Of a stretch of 64,000 nt of DNA, positions 1 through 7,708 are shown piece after piece. The DNA is taken from positions 124,001 to 188,000 of the forward strand of contig NZ_JAGTAS010000051.1 in assembly GCF_025685425.1 (NCBI RefSeq). The letters run 5' to 3'. The DNA is from Terriglobus albidus. GTDB taxonomy: Bacteria > Acidobacteriota > Terriglobia > Terriglobales > Acidobacteriaceae. Made by a program: the position numbers and the translations under genes. Within the stretch, counting starts at the first letter, position 1; each line of letters begins with the position of its first letter. Under the pieces are notes generated by a model that worked only from the letters and a program-made list of their open reading frames with translations, had not been told where the DNA came from and ran no database searches.

Positions 1-145
<145 letters not shown>

Positions 146-167
146 TCAGCGCTACAACGCTACAGGG

Positions 168-866
168 TTACATGCCCAGCAGCAGGCTGTTGAAGGTGTT
201 CAGCAGCGGGCTGAGGCCGATGGAGATAAGCCTCCCACCGAGGAACATCAGGATCAGGATGGAGAACATGCCGATGCGGTCGTACGTCTCCAGCACGGAG
301 TAGGGGAGAAAGTGCCGCAGCACCTTGCTGCCGTCGAGCGGAGGCAGCGGAATCAGGTTGAAGACGAACAGGGAGAGATTGATCAGCACGCCGAAATAGA
401 GCAGCAGCGCGATGGGAAACAGCGCCGGCAGCCCTTCGGTCGACGCCTGGGGAATGCGGAACGCCACCATCACTGCCGTCAGGACGGATCTTCCGCCGTC
501 AGCCGTTGCATGCTTGATGATCAGCAGCAGCAACAAGCTTGACGTCGCTACAAAGAGATTCGAGGCGGGCCCGGCCAGCGTCACCAGGATGTCATCGCGC
601 TTGTAGTTCTTGAAGTTACGCGGCGTGACCGGTGTCGGCTTCGCCCAGCCGATCAGCGGCATGTGGTAGAACATCGCCATCAGCGGCATGATGACCGATC
701 CAAACGGATCGATATGCTTGACCGGATTCAACGTGATCCGTCCCAGCATCCGTGCTGTCGGATCACCAAGGCGGTTGGCCATCCATGCGTGCGCCGCCTC
801 GTGGATGCAAAAAGCAAACACAAGAACGACAAATTCGAACAGGATCAGAAGGACTTCTTGATTCAT
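168..866 (-). CDS. Site-2 protease family (M50) membrane metalloprotease
   Basis: A 232-residue integral membrane zinc protease of peptidase family M50 without accessory domains. The metal-binding HEAAH (residues 22-26, HExxH type) lies in the first membrane segment. NPVKHIDPFG around residues 48-57 and the NLIPLPPLDG motif around 170-180 supply the other signatures of the family, including the third metal ligand Asp. Such minimal M50 proteins cleave membrane-embedded substrates; the substrate here is unknown. The active site is intact, unlike the M50 relative at 43859-44998. It precedes trpS on the same strand. Confidence 0.85.
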   Translation of the reverse strand: MNQEVLLILFEFVVLVFAFCIHEAAHAWMANRLGDPTARMLGRITLNPVKHIDPFGSVIMPLMAMFYHMPLIGWAKPTPVTPRNFKNYKRDDILVTLAGPASNLFVATSSLLLLLIIKHATADGGRSVLTAVMVAFRIPQASTEGLPALFPIALLLYFGVLINLSLFVFNLIPLPPLDGSKVLRHFLPYSVLETYDRIGMFSILILMFLGGRLISIGLSPLLNTFNSLLLGM

Positions 867-909
867 GGATGGCTCTTACTGAGATGGTAGCAGTCTGGGA
901 GAGCTACAC

Positions 910-995
910 GGCCGGGCGCCCCATCCATTGCTACTCACCCCAACGAACGAAGTTCGTCGGGGACTCCGCACCTGGGGCACCCGGTGTATGGGTGC
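910..995. repeat. Composite palindromic repeat
   Basis: This gap contains CCCCAACGAACGAAGTTCG followed by TCGGGG, a palindrome with GAAC/GTTC arms, and then TGGGGCACCCGGTGTATGGG. Both modules recur in other intergenic gaps of the window, for example near 16010-16075, 23670-23700 and 34005-34070. No coding potential was seen. Confidence 0.75.
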
Positions 996-1000
996 TTCAA

Positions 1001-1546
1001 CTATTTCGCCGTAATCTCGCCGCGTAGTGTCAGTGGCTGGCGGTCGTCCAGTACGACACCGCGGCGGATCACTGTGCTGTCCTCCGCCGTGATGTTGTAG
1101 CCGAAGGTCATCCGGATACCAGAGCAGAGCTCCAGGCCTTTGCCGGCTGAGGCGAAGATGTGACGCGCCAACATGCAGCGGAATCTTTTCCCCAGCCAGT
1201 GATTCAACCCCAGCGGCGAGCGGTCGAAGGCCTCCCAGAAGAAGAGCAGCGGCTTGCGCGGGTAGTAGCGTGCTGCATCCACCTCCGGCAGCAACTCCGC
1301 CTCGAAGGTGAGGTTGCGCGGGTCCAGCGACTCGATCAGCACGTTCATCGGCAGCTCGGTCATCAACGTGGAGTTCAGGCGGCCGCCGTGCGGACGGCCC
1401 AGAACGATTTGGTGCAGCTCATCACGGACGATCTCAGCACGGCGGTCATAGCCCTCGTGCCGGGTGAACTCATCGTTCAGATGCGCAATCCACTTCTTGA
1501 AGATGATCTCGGCTTCGGGCGTTGGTCTGAGGTCGGTCGCTGGCAT
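1001..1546 (-). CDS. Conserved hypothetical, possible acyltransferase-like protein
   Basis: A 181-residue soluble protein without signal peptide or membrane segment. Its C-terminal half (FGYNITAEDSTVIRRGVVLDD) alternates hydrophobic and small residues in a way that recalls the left-handed beta-helix of hexapeptide acyltransferases, but the full repeated hexapeptide is not present, so that assignment is tentative. It starts only 14 bases after the stop of the SIMPL-domain gene, so the two are probably cotranscribed. It may be a lineage-specific protein with an unrelated role. Confidence 0.6.
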   Translation of the reverse strand: MPATDLRPTPEAEIIFKKWIAHLNDEFTRHEGYDRRAEIVRDELHQIVLGRPHGGRLNSTLMTELPMNVLIESLDPRNLTFEAELLPEVDAARYYPRKPLLFFWEAFDRSPLGLNHWLGKRFRCMLARHIFASAGKGLELCSGIRMTFGYNITAEDSTVIRRGVVLDDRQPLTLRGEITAK

Positions 1547-1560
1547 GGCGGCAGTTTAGT

Positions 1561-2298
1561 CTATTCGACCGCAAAGATTGCAGTCACGGTGGCGGCACGC
1601 TCCACCTTGCGGCTATTGATTGCCAGCGGCTGTATCGTCGCCTTGTCAGCGGCGGCCATGGCCATCCGCATCATCGGAACGGGGCGTGGGGCTTGCGGCG
1701 CTTCGTTGCTGGCATAGACCAGCGGTCCCAGCTTTGAGTGCAGGCCGGCCGCCATCTGCTCGGCGATGCGCTGTGCGTGGGCAAGCGCTTTGGCAGCCGC
1801 CTGCGCCTCCAGCGCCAACTCGTCCTTCAACTGCCAGTCGATGGCTCCGCTCTGGTTCGCGCCGGCCTTGACTGCCGTGTCCAGTACCTTGGCCGCGGTC
1901 TCGGGCGAGGTCTTCACGCTCCAGGACTGGACCAGACGGAAGCGGTTCGCGGCGCGGTCCGGAGGAAGCTGCTTGATCTCAAAATCATTCAGCGGCGAGA
2001 GGTTCTGATTTTCGCTTTCGATACTGGCCTTCTCCACGCCGGCGGCGGTCAACGCTCCCATGATGGCGTTGGAGACGCGCGATCCCTCGGCATAGGTTCC
2101 CTGCTCATCGCGGCCCAGCACCTGGAAGCCGACATGGATGATGGCCAGATCGGCATCGGTGGTCACGGAATCTGTTGCGGAGACGGAGATCGTACGGTTC
2201 TCTTTATTGATCTGCAGCGTCGGCGTCTGTGCCAGCGCGGTGAGGGTGGCGGCGGATAACAGGACAACAGCGAAGAGGGGGGACTTCATCAGGGTCAA
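1561..2298 (-). CDS. Secreted SIMPL (DUF541) domain protein
   Basis: A 245-residue exported protein. A clear signal peptide (residues 1-23, cleaved after ALA) precedes a SIMPL/DUF541 domain that starts ISVSATDSVTTDADLAIIHV, the usual first strand of the family. Members form periplasmic ring-like assemblies and some are linked to oxidative stress defence, but no specific activity is established here. It is the first gene of a likely two-gene unit with the downstream 181-residue protein. A small gene lies immediately upstream on the same strand. Confidence 0.85.
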   Translation of the reverse strand: MTLMKSPLFAVVLLSAATLTALAQTPTLQINKENRTISVSATDSVTTDADLAIIHVGFQVLGRDEQGTYAEGSRVSNAIMGALTAAGVEKASIESENQNLSPLNDFEIKQLPPDRAANRFRLVQSWSVKTSPETAAKVLDTAVKAGANQSGAIDWQLKDELALEAQAAAKALAHAQRIAEQMAAGLHSKLGPLVYASNEAPQAPRPVPMMRMAMAAADKATIQPLAINSRKVERAATVTAIFAVE

Positions 2299-2321
2299 AC
2301 TCCTTACCTGCCCTTGGACGT

Positions 2322-2501
2322 CTACGCTTCCTTCTCAGAGAGCAGGTCGGCCAGGGTTTCTTTATGTTTTGCCTTGCGGCTTTCCGCCTTGGCCTTGGTG
2401 TCGGGCAACGTTTGCGACGGCGGCGGCATACCCACACGTTCACGCGCATTGGCCTTGACTGCCTTGGTCGCCGAAAAGACTTCCTTCTTTGGTTTTGCCA
2501 T
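2322..2501 (-). CDS. Small basic hypothetical protein (59 aa)
   Basis: A short ORF that reads MAKPKKEVFSATKAVKANAR at its start and ends in LLSEKEA. The protein is rich in lysine and alanine and highly charged, with no membrane segment or signal peptide. It lies 23 bases upstream of the SIMPL-domain gene on the same strand and is divergent from the zinc-binding protein at 2563. Support comes from clean codon use, a plausible ATG and its fit into an otherwise empty gap. No family is recognised; it could bind nucleic acid, but that is a guess from composition. Confidence 0.6.
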   Translation of the reverse strand: MAKPKKEVFSATKAVKANARERVGMPPPSQTLPDTKAKAESRKAKHKETLADLLSEKEA

Positions 2502-2562
2502 TACGCGAAATTCCCTTGCCGATTATGCAATACTTTGGGACGCTGCTTGAGGTGCAGCCAGT

Positions 2563-2838
2563 ATGGAAGAGCGTGATTTTTTCAATGAACGGGCAGAGAC
2601 CCGCGACCATACACTCACCTGTCCCCACTGCGGCCAGGCCCAGGAATACCAACTCAACTGGCTGGTCCGCCGCAAAAAACCCGCGTTGCAGGGCCGCGCC
2701 GATGAGCGCGACCGGGCTCGCTTCGCCAAAGCCCAGAGCTACATGGTGCTGCGCGACGACCTGGTCGGCTGCAAAAACATCCGTTGCCGGAAGAGGTTCG
2801 AGGTGACTGGCATCAAGACCATGGCCTTTCTGGACTAG
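2563..2838 (+). CDS. Small zinc-ribbon-like protein
   Basis: A 91-residue soluble protein with CPHCGQ near residues 20-25 and a second cysteine pair (CKNIRC) near residues 70-75, a spacing suited to binding one zinc ion. The centre is charged and probably helical (RADERDRARFAKAQ). It is divergent from the small basic protein at 2322-2501 and is followed by a two-span membrane protein 64 bases downstream. No enzyme family is recognised; a structural or nucleic-acid contact role is conceivable. Confidence 0.75.
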   Translation: MEERDFFNERAETRDHTLTCPHCGQAQEYQLNWLVRRKKPALQGRADERDRARFAKAQSYMVLRDDLVGCKNIRCRKRFEVTGIKTMAFLD

Positions 2839-2902
2839 GGCGTACACCGGGCTGGCTGTGGTTTAATAGCAGACAAGCAAGATTTTTCAGGAGACAGGAA
2901 CG

Positions 2903-3187
2903 ATGGCAAACAAGCTGATCCCAGCCGCGGAACGCAACCTTACCCCGGAAGAGGTGGAGATTCTTGATGCTCGCCGCCGCCGCGGACAGTTGCTGCTGAC
3001 GATGGGCGGACAGTGCCTGATCGTCTGCATCGTGCTGACCCTGTGGGCCGGCCAGGATGCGACCTACTCCCCCGGCCTGATCCACCCGATGGTTTACTGG
3101 TGCGCCATCACCGGCATCTTTGCCCTGGCCTTCCTGATCAGCGGCCTGCGTCTGCGCAAGGGAACCAACGAGTTCCAGAGCTACTAA
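2903..3187 (+). CDS. Small two-span membrane protein
   Basis: A 94-residue protein with a charged N terminus (EEVEILDARRRRGQ) followed by two hydrophobic helices at about residues 31-50 and 62-82, and a short polar tail. The ATG is preceded by the purine-rich AGGAGACAGGAACG, which gives a good ribosome-binding site and fixes the start. It follows the zinc-ribbon protein on the same strand. No named family is recognised and no catalytic motif is visible. Confidence 0.75.
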   Translation: MANKLIPAAERNLTPEEVEILDARRRRGQLLLTMGGQCLIVCIVLTLWAGQDATYSPGLIHPMVYWCAITGIFALAFLISGLRLRKGTNEFQSY

Positions 3188-3410
3188 AGCGCTGGGAGCA
3201 GCGGGCTTCAGCCCGCTGATAAGAGATAGAAAATAAATGGGCTTTAGCCCTGGATTTTCCTGAGGATATGGAAGGCCCAGGGCTAAAGCCCATCTTCTTG
3301 ATATGCCATACACCTTGATATGCCATAGACCCGTGGGCTGAGCCCACGGCTCCCACCGATTCCAGCGGAGCTCGATCAGGGCTCGATTCGCGAGCCCCGT
3401 AGTGTATCTG
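3188..3410. repeat. REP-like palindromic intergenic block
   Basis: Three stem-loops follow each other: GCGGGCTTCAGCCCGC, a long-range pair of GGGCTTTAGCCCTGG with CCAGGGCTAAAGCCC, and CGTGGGCTGAGCCCACG. Nearly the same block is found at 15825-15972 and 40211-40360, with related pieces at 29440-29520. It may act as a terminator between the membrane protein and moaA. Confidence 0.8.
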
Positions 3411-3495
3411 CCGGAGTCCAATTTTGGAATCGATCTCATCTATCTGCCATACCCTCGGCCAGGGTGACCGTTTGCGGCCTATACTGAAGCTCCAC

Positions 3496-4557
3496 ATGTC
3501 TTTTCCCTCCATGACCGTGGTGGAAGAGCAAATGCCCACTGGCAACACCCCGATGGGCAGCACGGTACGCCTGCGTGACAAATTCAACCGTGCCATTACC
3601 GACCTGCGGCTCTCGATTACCGACCGCTGCAACTTTCGCTGTGTCTACTGCCGCAGCGGGCAAGGCGCAACCCCGGTGCACGAGTTGCCGATGGCAGACT
3701 ACGCCAGGATTGCCCGCGTTTTTTTGGGAATGGGTATCGAAAAGATCCGGCTGACCGGCGGCGAGCCGCTGCTGCGTCACGATCTGCTGGACCTGGTTGC
3801 CGAGCTGGCCGGGATGCGGACACTCGACGGCGAACGCCCTGATATCGCCCTCACCACCAACGGTCATCGGCTTGCCGAGCTGGCGGAGCCCCTTCGCCGC
3901 GCCGGACTGAGCCGTATCACCGTCAGCATGGACGCAGTGGATCCCGAGACCTTCGCGCGTATCACCCGGGTGCCCCGCAGCTATGAACGCGTTCTCGACG
4001 GCATTCGCGCCGCTAAGGGGGCCGGACTGGCTCCGGTAAAGGTGAACTGTGTGCTCATGCGGGGCTGGAACGACGATCAGATCGAGCGGTTTGCGGAGTT
4101 TGCCCGGTCGGAAGACGTCATTGTCCGCTTCATTGAGTTCATGCCGCTGGAAGAAGACAAGGTCTGGTCCCGCGACCTGGTCATTCCGCTGGAAGAGATC
4201 GTCGGACGTTTGCAGCGCGTGGGCGATCTGAGGGAGCTTGCCCCCAATTCCGCGAGCGAAACCGCCCGGCGGTACGGCTTCAGCGACGGGCGCGGCGAGA
4301 TTGGCATCATCGCCCCTGTCTCCCACCCTTTCTGCGGCCATTGCAGCCGTGTCCGGCTTACGTCCGACGGTAAGATTCGCACCTGCCTTTTCTCGCAGCT
4401 CGACCACGATCTGCACGCGATCATGCGGCGCGGTGGAACTGACGAGGAGATGAGTTCGTATATCAGGCAGATCGTTGACCGGAAAGAAGAGCGGCATCAC
4501 ATCGGCGACACCGGGTTTATTAAACCAGCACGAGCAATGGTGCAGATCGGTGGCTAA
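3496..4557 (+). CDS. moaA: GTP 3',8-cyclase MoaA (molybdenum cofactor biosynthesis)
   Basis: A radical SAM enzyme that catalyses the first step of molybdenum cofactor synthesis, turning GTP into 3',8-cyclo-GTP. The N-terminal cluster motif CNFRCVYC and KIRLTGGEPLLR are typical, as is the C-terminal cluster region HPFCGHCSRVRLTSDGKIRTC. The protein ends in MVQIGG, giving the conserved C-terminal Gly-Gly. The ATG at 3496 gives 353 residues; the ATG at 3532, with GGAAGAG just upstream, gives 341 and is closer to the usual length, so the start is uncertain. An in-frame TTG at 3424 seems too far upstream. mogA lies at 49160-49642. Confidence 0.95.
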   Translation: MSFPSMTVVEEQMPTGNTPMGSTVRLRDKFNRAITDLRLSITDRCNFRCVYCRSGQGATPVHELPMADYARIARVFLGMGIEKIRLTGGEPLLRHDLLDLVAELAGMRTLDGERPDIALTTNGHRLAELAEPLRRAGLSRITVSMDAVDPETFARITRVPRSYERVLDGIRAAKGAGLAPVKVNCVLMRGWNDDQIERFAEFARSEDVIVRFIEFMPLEEDKVWSRDLVIPLEEIVGRLQRVGDLRELAPNSASETARRYGFSDGRGEIGIIAPVSHPFCGHCSRVRLTSDGKIRTCLFSQLDHDLHAIMRRGGTDEEMSSYIRQIVDRKEERHHIGDTGFIKPARAMVQIGG

Positions 4558-4641
4558 ACCGCAATTTAGATTGCGATTACTTTCGTTTTGCAACATTTGT
4601 GGTGTATTTGCTGTACGTTAGCTTCGGGCGGGCTCTCTTAG

Positions 4642-5763
4642 GTGATTCGACGGCGACAGTTCGAAGTTATTGACGGCGGACAGATGGATCAGGTCCGCGT
4701 CTTCCACGATGTGGCGCGGGCGCTGACGTCGCAACTGGAGCTCGGTGTCATTCTGCGGACCATCATGGACAAGATGGCGCAGTTCTTCGCCCCGGAGCGC
4801 TGGTCGCTGCTGATGGTCGACGAAAAGGCCAACGAGCTCTACTACGAGATCGCGATCGGCGAAGAGACGGAATATCTGCGCACGCTGCGCCTGAAGATGG
4901 GCGAGGGCGTCGCCGGGTGGGTGGCCCAGAGCAACCAGGCGCTGGTTGTGCCCAGTGTGACCACCGATCCGCAGTGGTCGGCCTATGCCCGCCGCCATCC
5001 GGAGCTGAATATGCAGTCGTTGGCCTGCGTGCCGATTCAGGCGGACGGCAAGGTGCTGGGAGTCATCCAGCTGATGAACTCCAAGCTCGACCTGATGAGC
5101 GAGTACTCCGTCACCTTTTTGCGCATTCTTTGCGACTACGCCGCGATCGCTATCCAGAACGCTCGCCGGATGGAGCTGATTCAGGAGCTGACCATCACGG
5201 ACGACGTTACCGGCCTGTTCAATGCGCGCTACCTCTACAAGGCCATTGAGGAAGAGGTCCGCAAAGGCCGCCGCCATCACTTCAGCCTGATGTTCATGGA
5301 TATGGATCACTTCAAGGAAGTGAACGACACTCATGGCCATCTGGTTGGCAGCCGCTTGCTCGCTGAAGTGGGAAACCTGCTGCAGCGCGTCTTCGGAACC
5401 TCCAACCCGGCCTTTCGCTACGGTGGTGACGAGTTCGTTGTCCTGATGCCGGGCGTTGAGAAGGAACGTGCGGTCACCCTGGCCCGCACCATCTATGACA
5501 CCCTTGGTGATGCCCGCTTCCTTACCGGCGAGGGCCTTTCGCTCCGTGTGCAGGGAAGTCTCGGCCTGGCAACCTTCCCCGAGGATGGAGATACAGTGCA
5601 CTCCATCATCCGCGCGGCCGACACGATGATGTACGAGGTGAAGAACACCACTCGTAACAATCTCGCGGTGGTAGGTATGGGCCTGCTTTACGATCGCCCG
5701 ATGCAGACTGCTGAACAGCGCGAGGCGCGGGGGACGGCGATTGGGCAGTCGATGGTGACCTAG
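4642..5763 (+). CDS. GAF-GGDEF diguanylate cyclase
   Basis: A soluble 373-residue protein with a GAF sensory domain (about residues 20-170) and a GGDEF domain (about 185-345) that should make cyclic di-GMP from two GTP. The active-site loop RYGGDEF is intact at about residues 259-265. The inhibitory I-site RxxD expected just before it reads GTSN, so product inhibition through that site is probably lost. The start used is a GTG at 4642; an ATG at 4684 is an alternative. The TAG stop forms the first bases of a period-7 repeat array. Confidence 0.9.
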   Translation: MIRRRQFEVIDGGQMDQVRVFHDVARALTSQLELGVILRTIMDKMAQFFAPERWSLLMVDEKANELYYEIAIGEETEYLRTLRLKMGEGVAGWVAQSNQALVVPSVTTDPQWSAYARRHPELNMQSLACVPIQADGKVLGVIQLMNSKLDLMSEYSVTFLRILCDYAAIAIQNARRMELIQELTITDDVTGLFNARYLYKAIEEEVRKGRRHHFSLMFMDMDHFKEVNDTHGHLVGSRLLAEVGNLLQRVFGTSNPAFRYGGDEFVVLMPGVEKERAVTLARTIYDTLGDARFLTGEGLSLRVQGSLGLATFPEDGDTVHSIIRAADTMMYEVKNTTRNNLAVVGMGLLYDRPMQTAEQREARGTAIGQSMVT

Positions 5764-5794
5764 TTGCTGGTTGCTAGTTGCTGGTTCCTAGTTG
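5761..5794. repeat. Period-7 tandem repeat (TTGCTGG/TTGCTAG), left arm
   Basis: The sequence is built of the heptamers TTGCTGG, TTGCTAG, TTGCTGG and TTCCTAG, starting at the stop codon of the GAF-GGDEF gene. An array of the opposite orientation lies at 5873-5908, so the two form an imperfect inverted pair about 148 bases long overall. Confidence 0.85.
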
Positions 5795-5851
5795 AGACAT
5801 AGTCTCGTTTCGTTTGAAATGTAGCCTAGCGGAGAAAACCTGCTCTTCCCG

Positions 5852-7453
5852 ATGAGGAAATCCGGCGCTTCTAACCAACTAGCAACCAGCAACCAGGAAC
5901 TAGCAACTGCGCAGCAAACTGCTGCGCTCATCCGCACCTTCTTCGAGACGCATGCAGCGGCGGCCATCCTGGAGCACGGCACGCTTCTCTTCGATATGCG
6001 CTCGGCGCAGTGGAGCCTGAGTACCGATCACAATCGCTGCACGCTTCATCTGTGGAGTGAGGAGCGGAATCTTACACGGAGGATCTTGTCTGCGGAGGCT
6101 CGTGGGAGCAATCTGCGGCTGAGTGTACAGCGGTTTGGACAGGCGAAGCCTTCGACGCTGGATCTGGTTGCGAAACAGGAGCGGCGGCTGCCGACGACTC
6201 GCGATGCGGCACGCAGGCATTATCTGCGGACGCTGGAACGGGTGCTTGTCCGGAATTTTCCTGAGTGGAAGCCGACGGGCTTCAGCACTGCTATGGATCT
6301 GGAGCGCAGCTTTGGGCCTGCATATGCTCGTGGCGTGATTACGCGAGGGCAGCAGGCGTGGGCAGTGCTTGGTGTGGGGCCGGAGGAGTCGGCACAGACC
6401 ATCGATGGTGTGCTCACGCTGGGCATTCTGTGGCTGCAGCTGTGCCGCGAGCGTGCGATGGGGAAACATCTCTTTGCCGGGCTTCGCATTGTTGTTCCAG
6501 CGGGAACGGCGGCGCTGACGCTGGCGCGTATGGCGTGGCTGAATCCCCGGATTGCGCAGTGGGAGCTGTATGAGCTTGAGTCTCGTTCGGAAGAGTTGAT
6601 CCAACGTGAGCCTGCCGATCACGGTAATCTAAAGACGCGGCTGATTCATGCGCCGAATCCGGATACGACACGCTTCGACAGGGCGATCGCGCAGGTGATG
6701 GAGCTTGTTCCTGCCGATGCGCGTGGGCTTGTGGAACAGCGGCTGCGTTCGTCGACGGAGCTGGCGTTTCTGCTGCATGGGCTTGAGTTCGCACGCGCTG
6801 TGCTGCGGAGTTCCCTGAACTCGTTTGCGCACACGCTTGAGATCACGGTTGGAGCGGGTGCGAATGAGACTGTTCTTGATGATGGGAATCGTGATGCACT
6901 TCGCGCGCTGATCAACGAGCTCTTCAAGCGGCGCAGGCCTGAAGGAGATAGCAACGATCCATTATTCAGGATGCAGCCGGAGCGTTGGATGGAGTCGCGT
7001 CTGAGGACCAGCCTCGAAGATCTCGACGAGGCGTTGCGCCCCATGCCGGTCTATACGCAAGTGCCTGCGTTTGCTGCTACGGATCGAGGCATGCTGGATC
7101 TGCTTGGTGTCACCGATGGCGGGCGGCTGGCGGTGCTTGAATTGAAGGCAGATGAGGATCTTCATCTTGCGTTACAGGCGCTGGATTACTGGATCCGGGT
7201 TCGATGGCATGCGAGGCTTGCTCCGCATGAGATGGTGAATCCGCTGCAGCAGCATGGGTATTTCCCTGGCTTGGCGCTGTCGCAGGAGGCTCCATTGATG
7301 TATCTGGTGGCTCCGGCGCTGCGGATTCATCCGGCTACGGAGGTTGTCTTGCGGCATTTGAAGCCGGAGGTGGAGTGGCATCTGGTTGCTCTGGATGAGC
7401 GTTGGCGTACGGAGATACGGGTGACGTTCCGGAAGCATTCGCCGAAGGGGTGA
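5852..7453 (+). CDS. Large conserved hypothetical with PD-(D/E)XK nuclease-like C terminus
   Basis: A 533-residue soluble protein not assigned to a named family. Around residues 413-450 it reads MLDLLGV, then LAVLELKADED, then LQALDYW. The order Asp, Glu-x-Lys and a following helix with Gln and Tyr is what a PD-(D/E)XK nuclease core looks like, so a nuclease-like fold is inferred rather than shown. The only ATG in frame before the conserved-looking region is 5852. With it, a period-7 repeat array is translated into the N terminus (NQLATSNQELAT). A non-ATG start downstream is the alternative. Confidence 0.65.
   Translation: MRKSGASNQLATSNQELATAQQTAALIRTFFETHAAAAILEHGTLLFDMRSAQWSLSTDHNRCTLHLWSEERNLTRRILSAEARGSNLRLSVQRFGQAKPSTLDLVAKQERRLPTTRDAARRHYLRTLERVLVRNFPEWKPTGFSTAMDLERSFGPAYARGVITRGQQAWAVLGVGPEESAQTIDGVLTLGILWLQLCRERAMGKHLFAGLRIVVPAGTAALTLARMAWLNPRIAQWELYELESRSEELIQREPADHGNLKTRLIHAPNPDTTRFDRAIAQVMELVPADARGLVEQRLRSSTELAFLLHGLEFARAVLRSSLNSFAHTLEITVGAGANETVLDDGNRDALRALINELFKRRRPEGDSNDPLFRMQPERWMESRLRTSLEDLDEALRPMPVYTQVPAFAATDRGMLDLLGVTDGGRLAVLELKADEDLHLALQALDYWIRVRWHARLAPHEMVNPLQQHGYFPGLALSQEAPLMYLVAPALRIHPATEVVLRHLKPEVEWHLVALDERWRTEIRVTFRKHSPKG
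5873..5908. repeat. Period-7 tandem repeat (CTAGCAA/CCAGCAA), right arm inside a coding start
   Basis: Units CTAGCAA, CCAGCAA, CCAGGAA and CTAGCAA follow each other. The array is the inverted counterpart of 5761-5794 and lies within the predicted first 20 codons of the 533-residue protein. Confidence 0.85.
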
Positions 7454-7463
7454 CCACTATACT

Positions 7464-7690
7464 GGGTGCCCCACATACGCGAAGCTTATGTGGGCATTCG
7501 CGCTCCGCGCGAACCGTCTTTTGGTTGTCATCCCGCAGGGATCTGCTTTTTTTCAAACAAAGCGTATCGAGCTCCGCTCGATCCCCCACATAAGCTTCGC
7601 GTATGTGGGGCACCCGGATTCGTAGCGACCCAGACCACCATTCAACAATTCAACTATTCAACTATTCAACTATCGGAGCCAAAGGCTCCG
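7464..7690. repeat. Composite repeat with a long inverted pair and an octamer array
   Basis: GGGTGCCCCACATACGCG near 7464 has an exact reverse complement ending near 7618, giving arms of about 31 bases. Between them lie TTCGCGC-TCC-GCGCGAA (7497-7513) and ATCGAGC-TCC-GCTCGAT. A period-8 array of ATTCAACN units follows at 7640-7671. The block fills the gap between the 533-residue protein and the M61 peptidase. Confidence 0.85.
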
Positions 7691-7708
7691 CCCAACTAGA
7701 ATTCCCCC

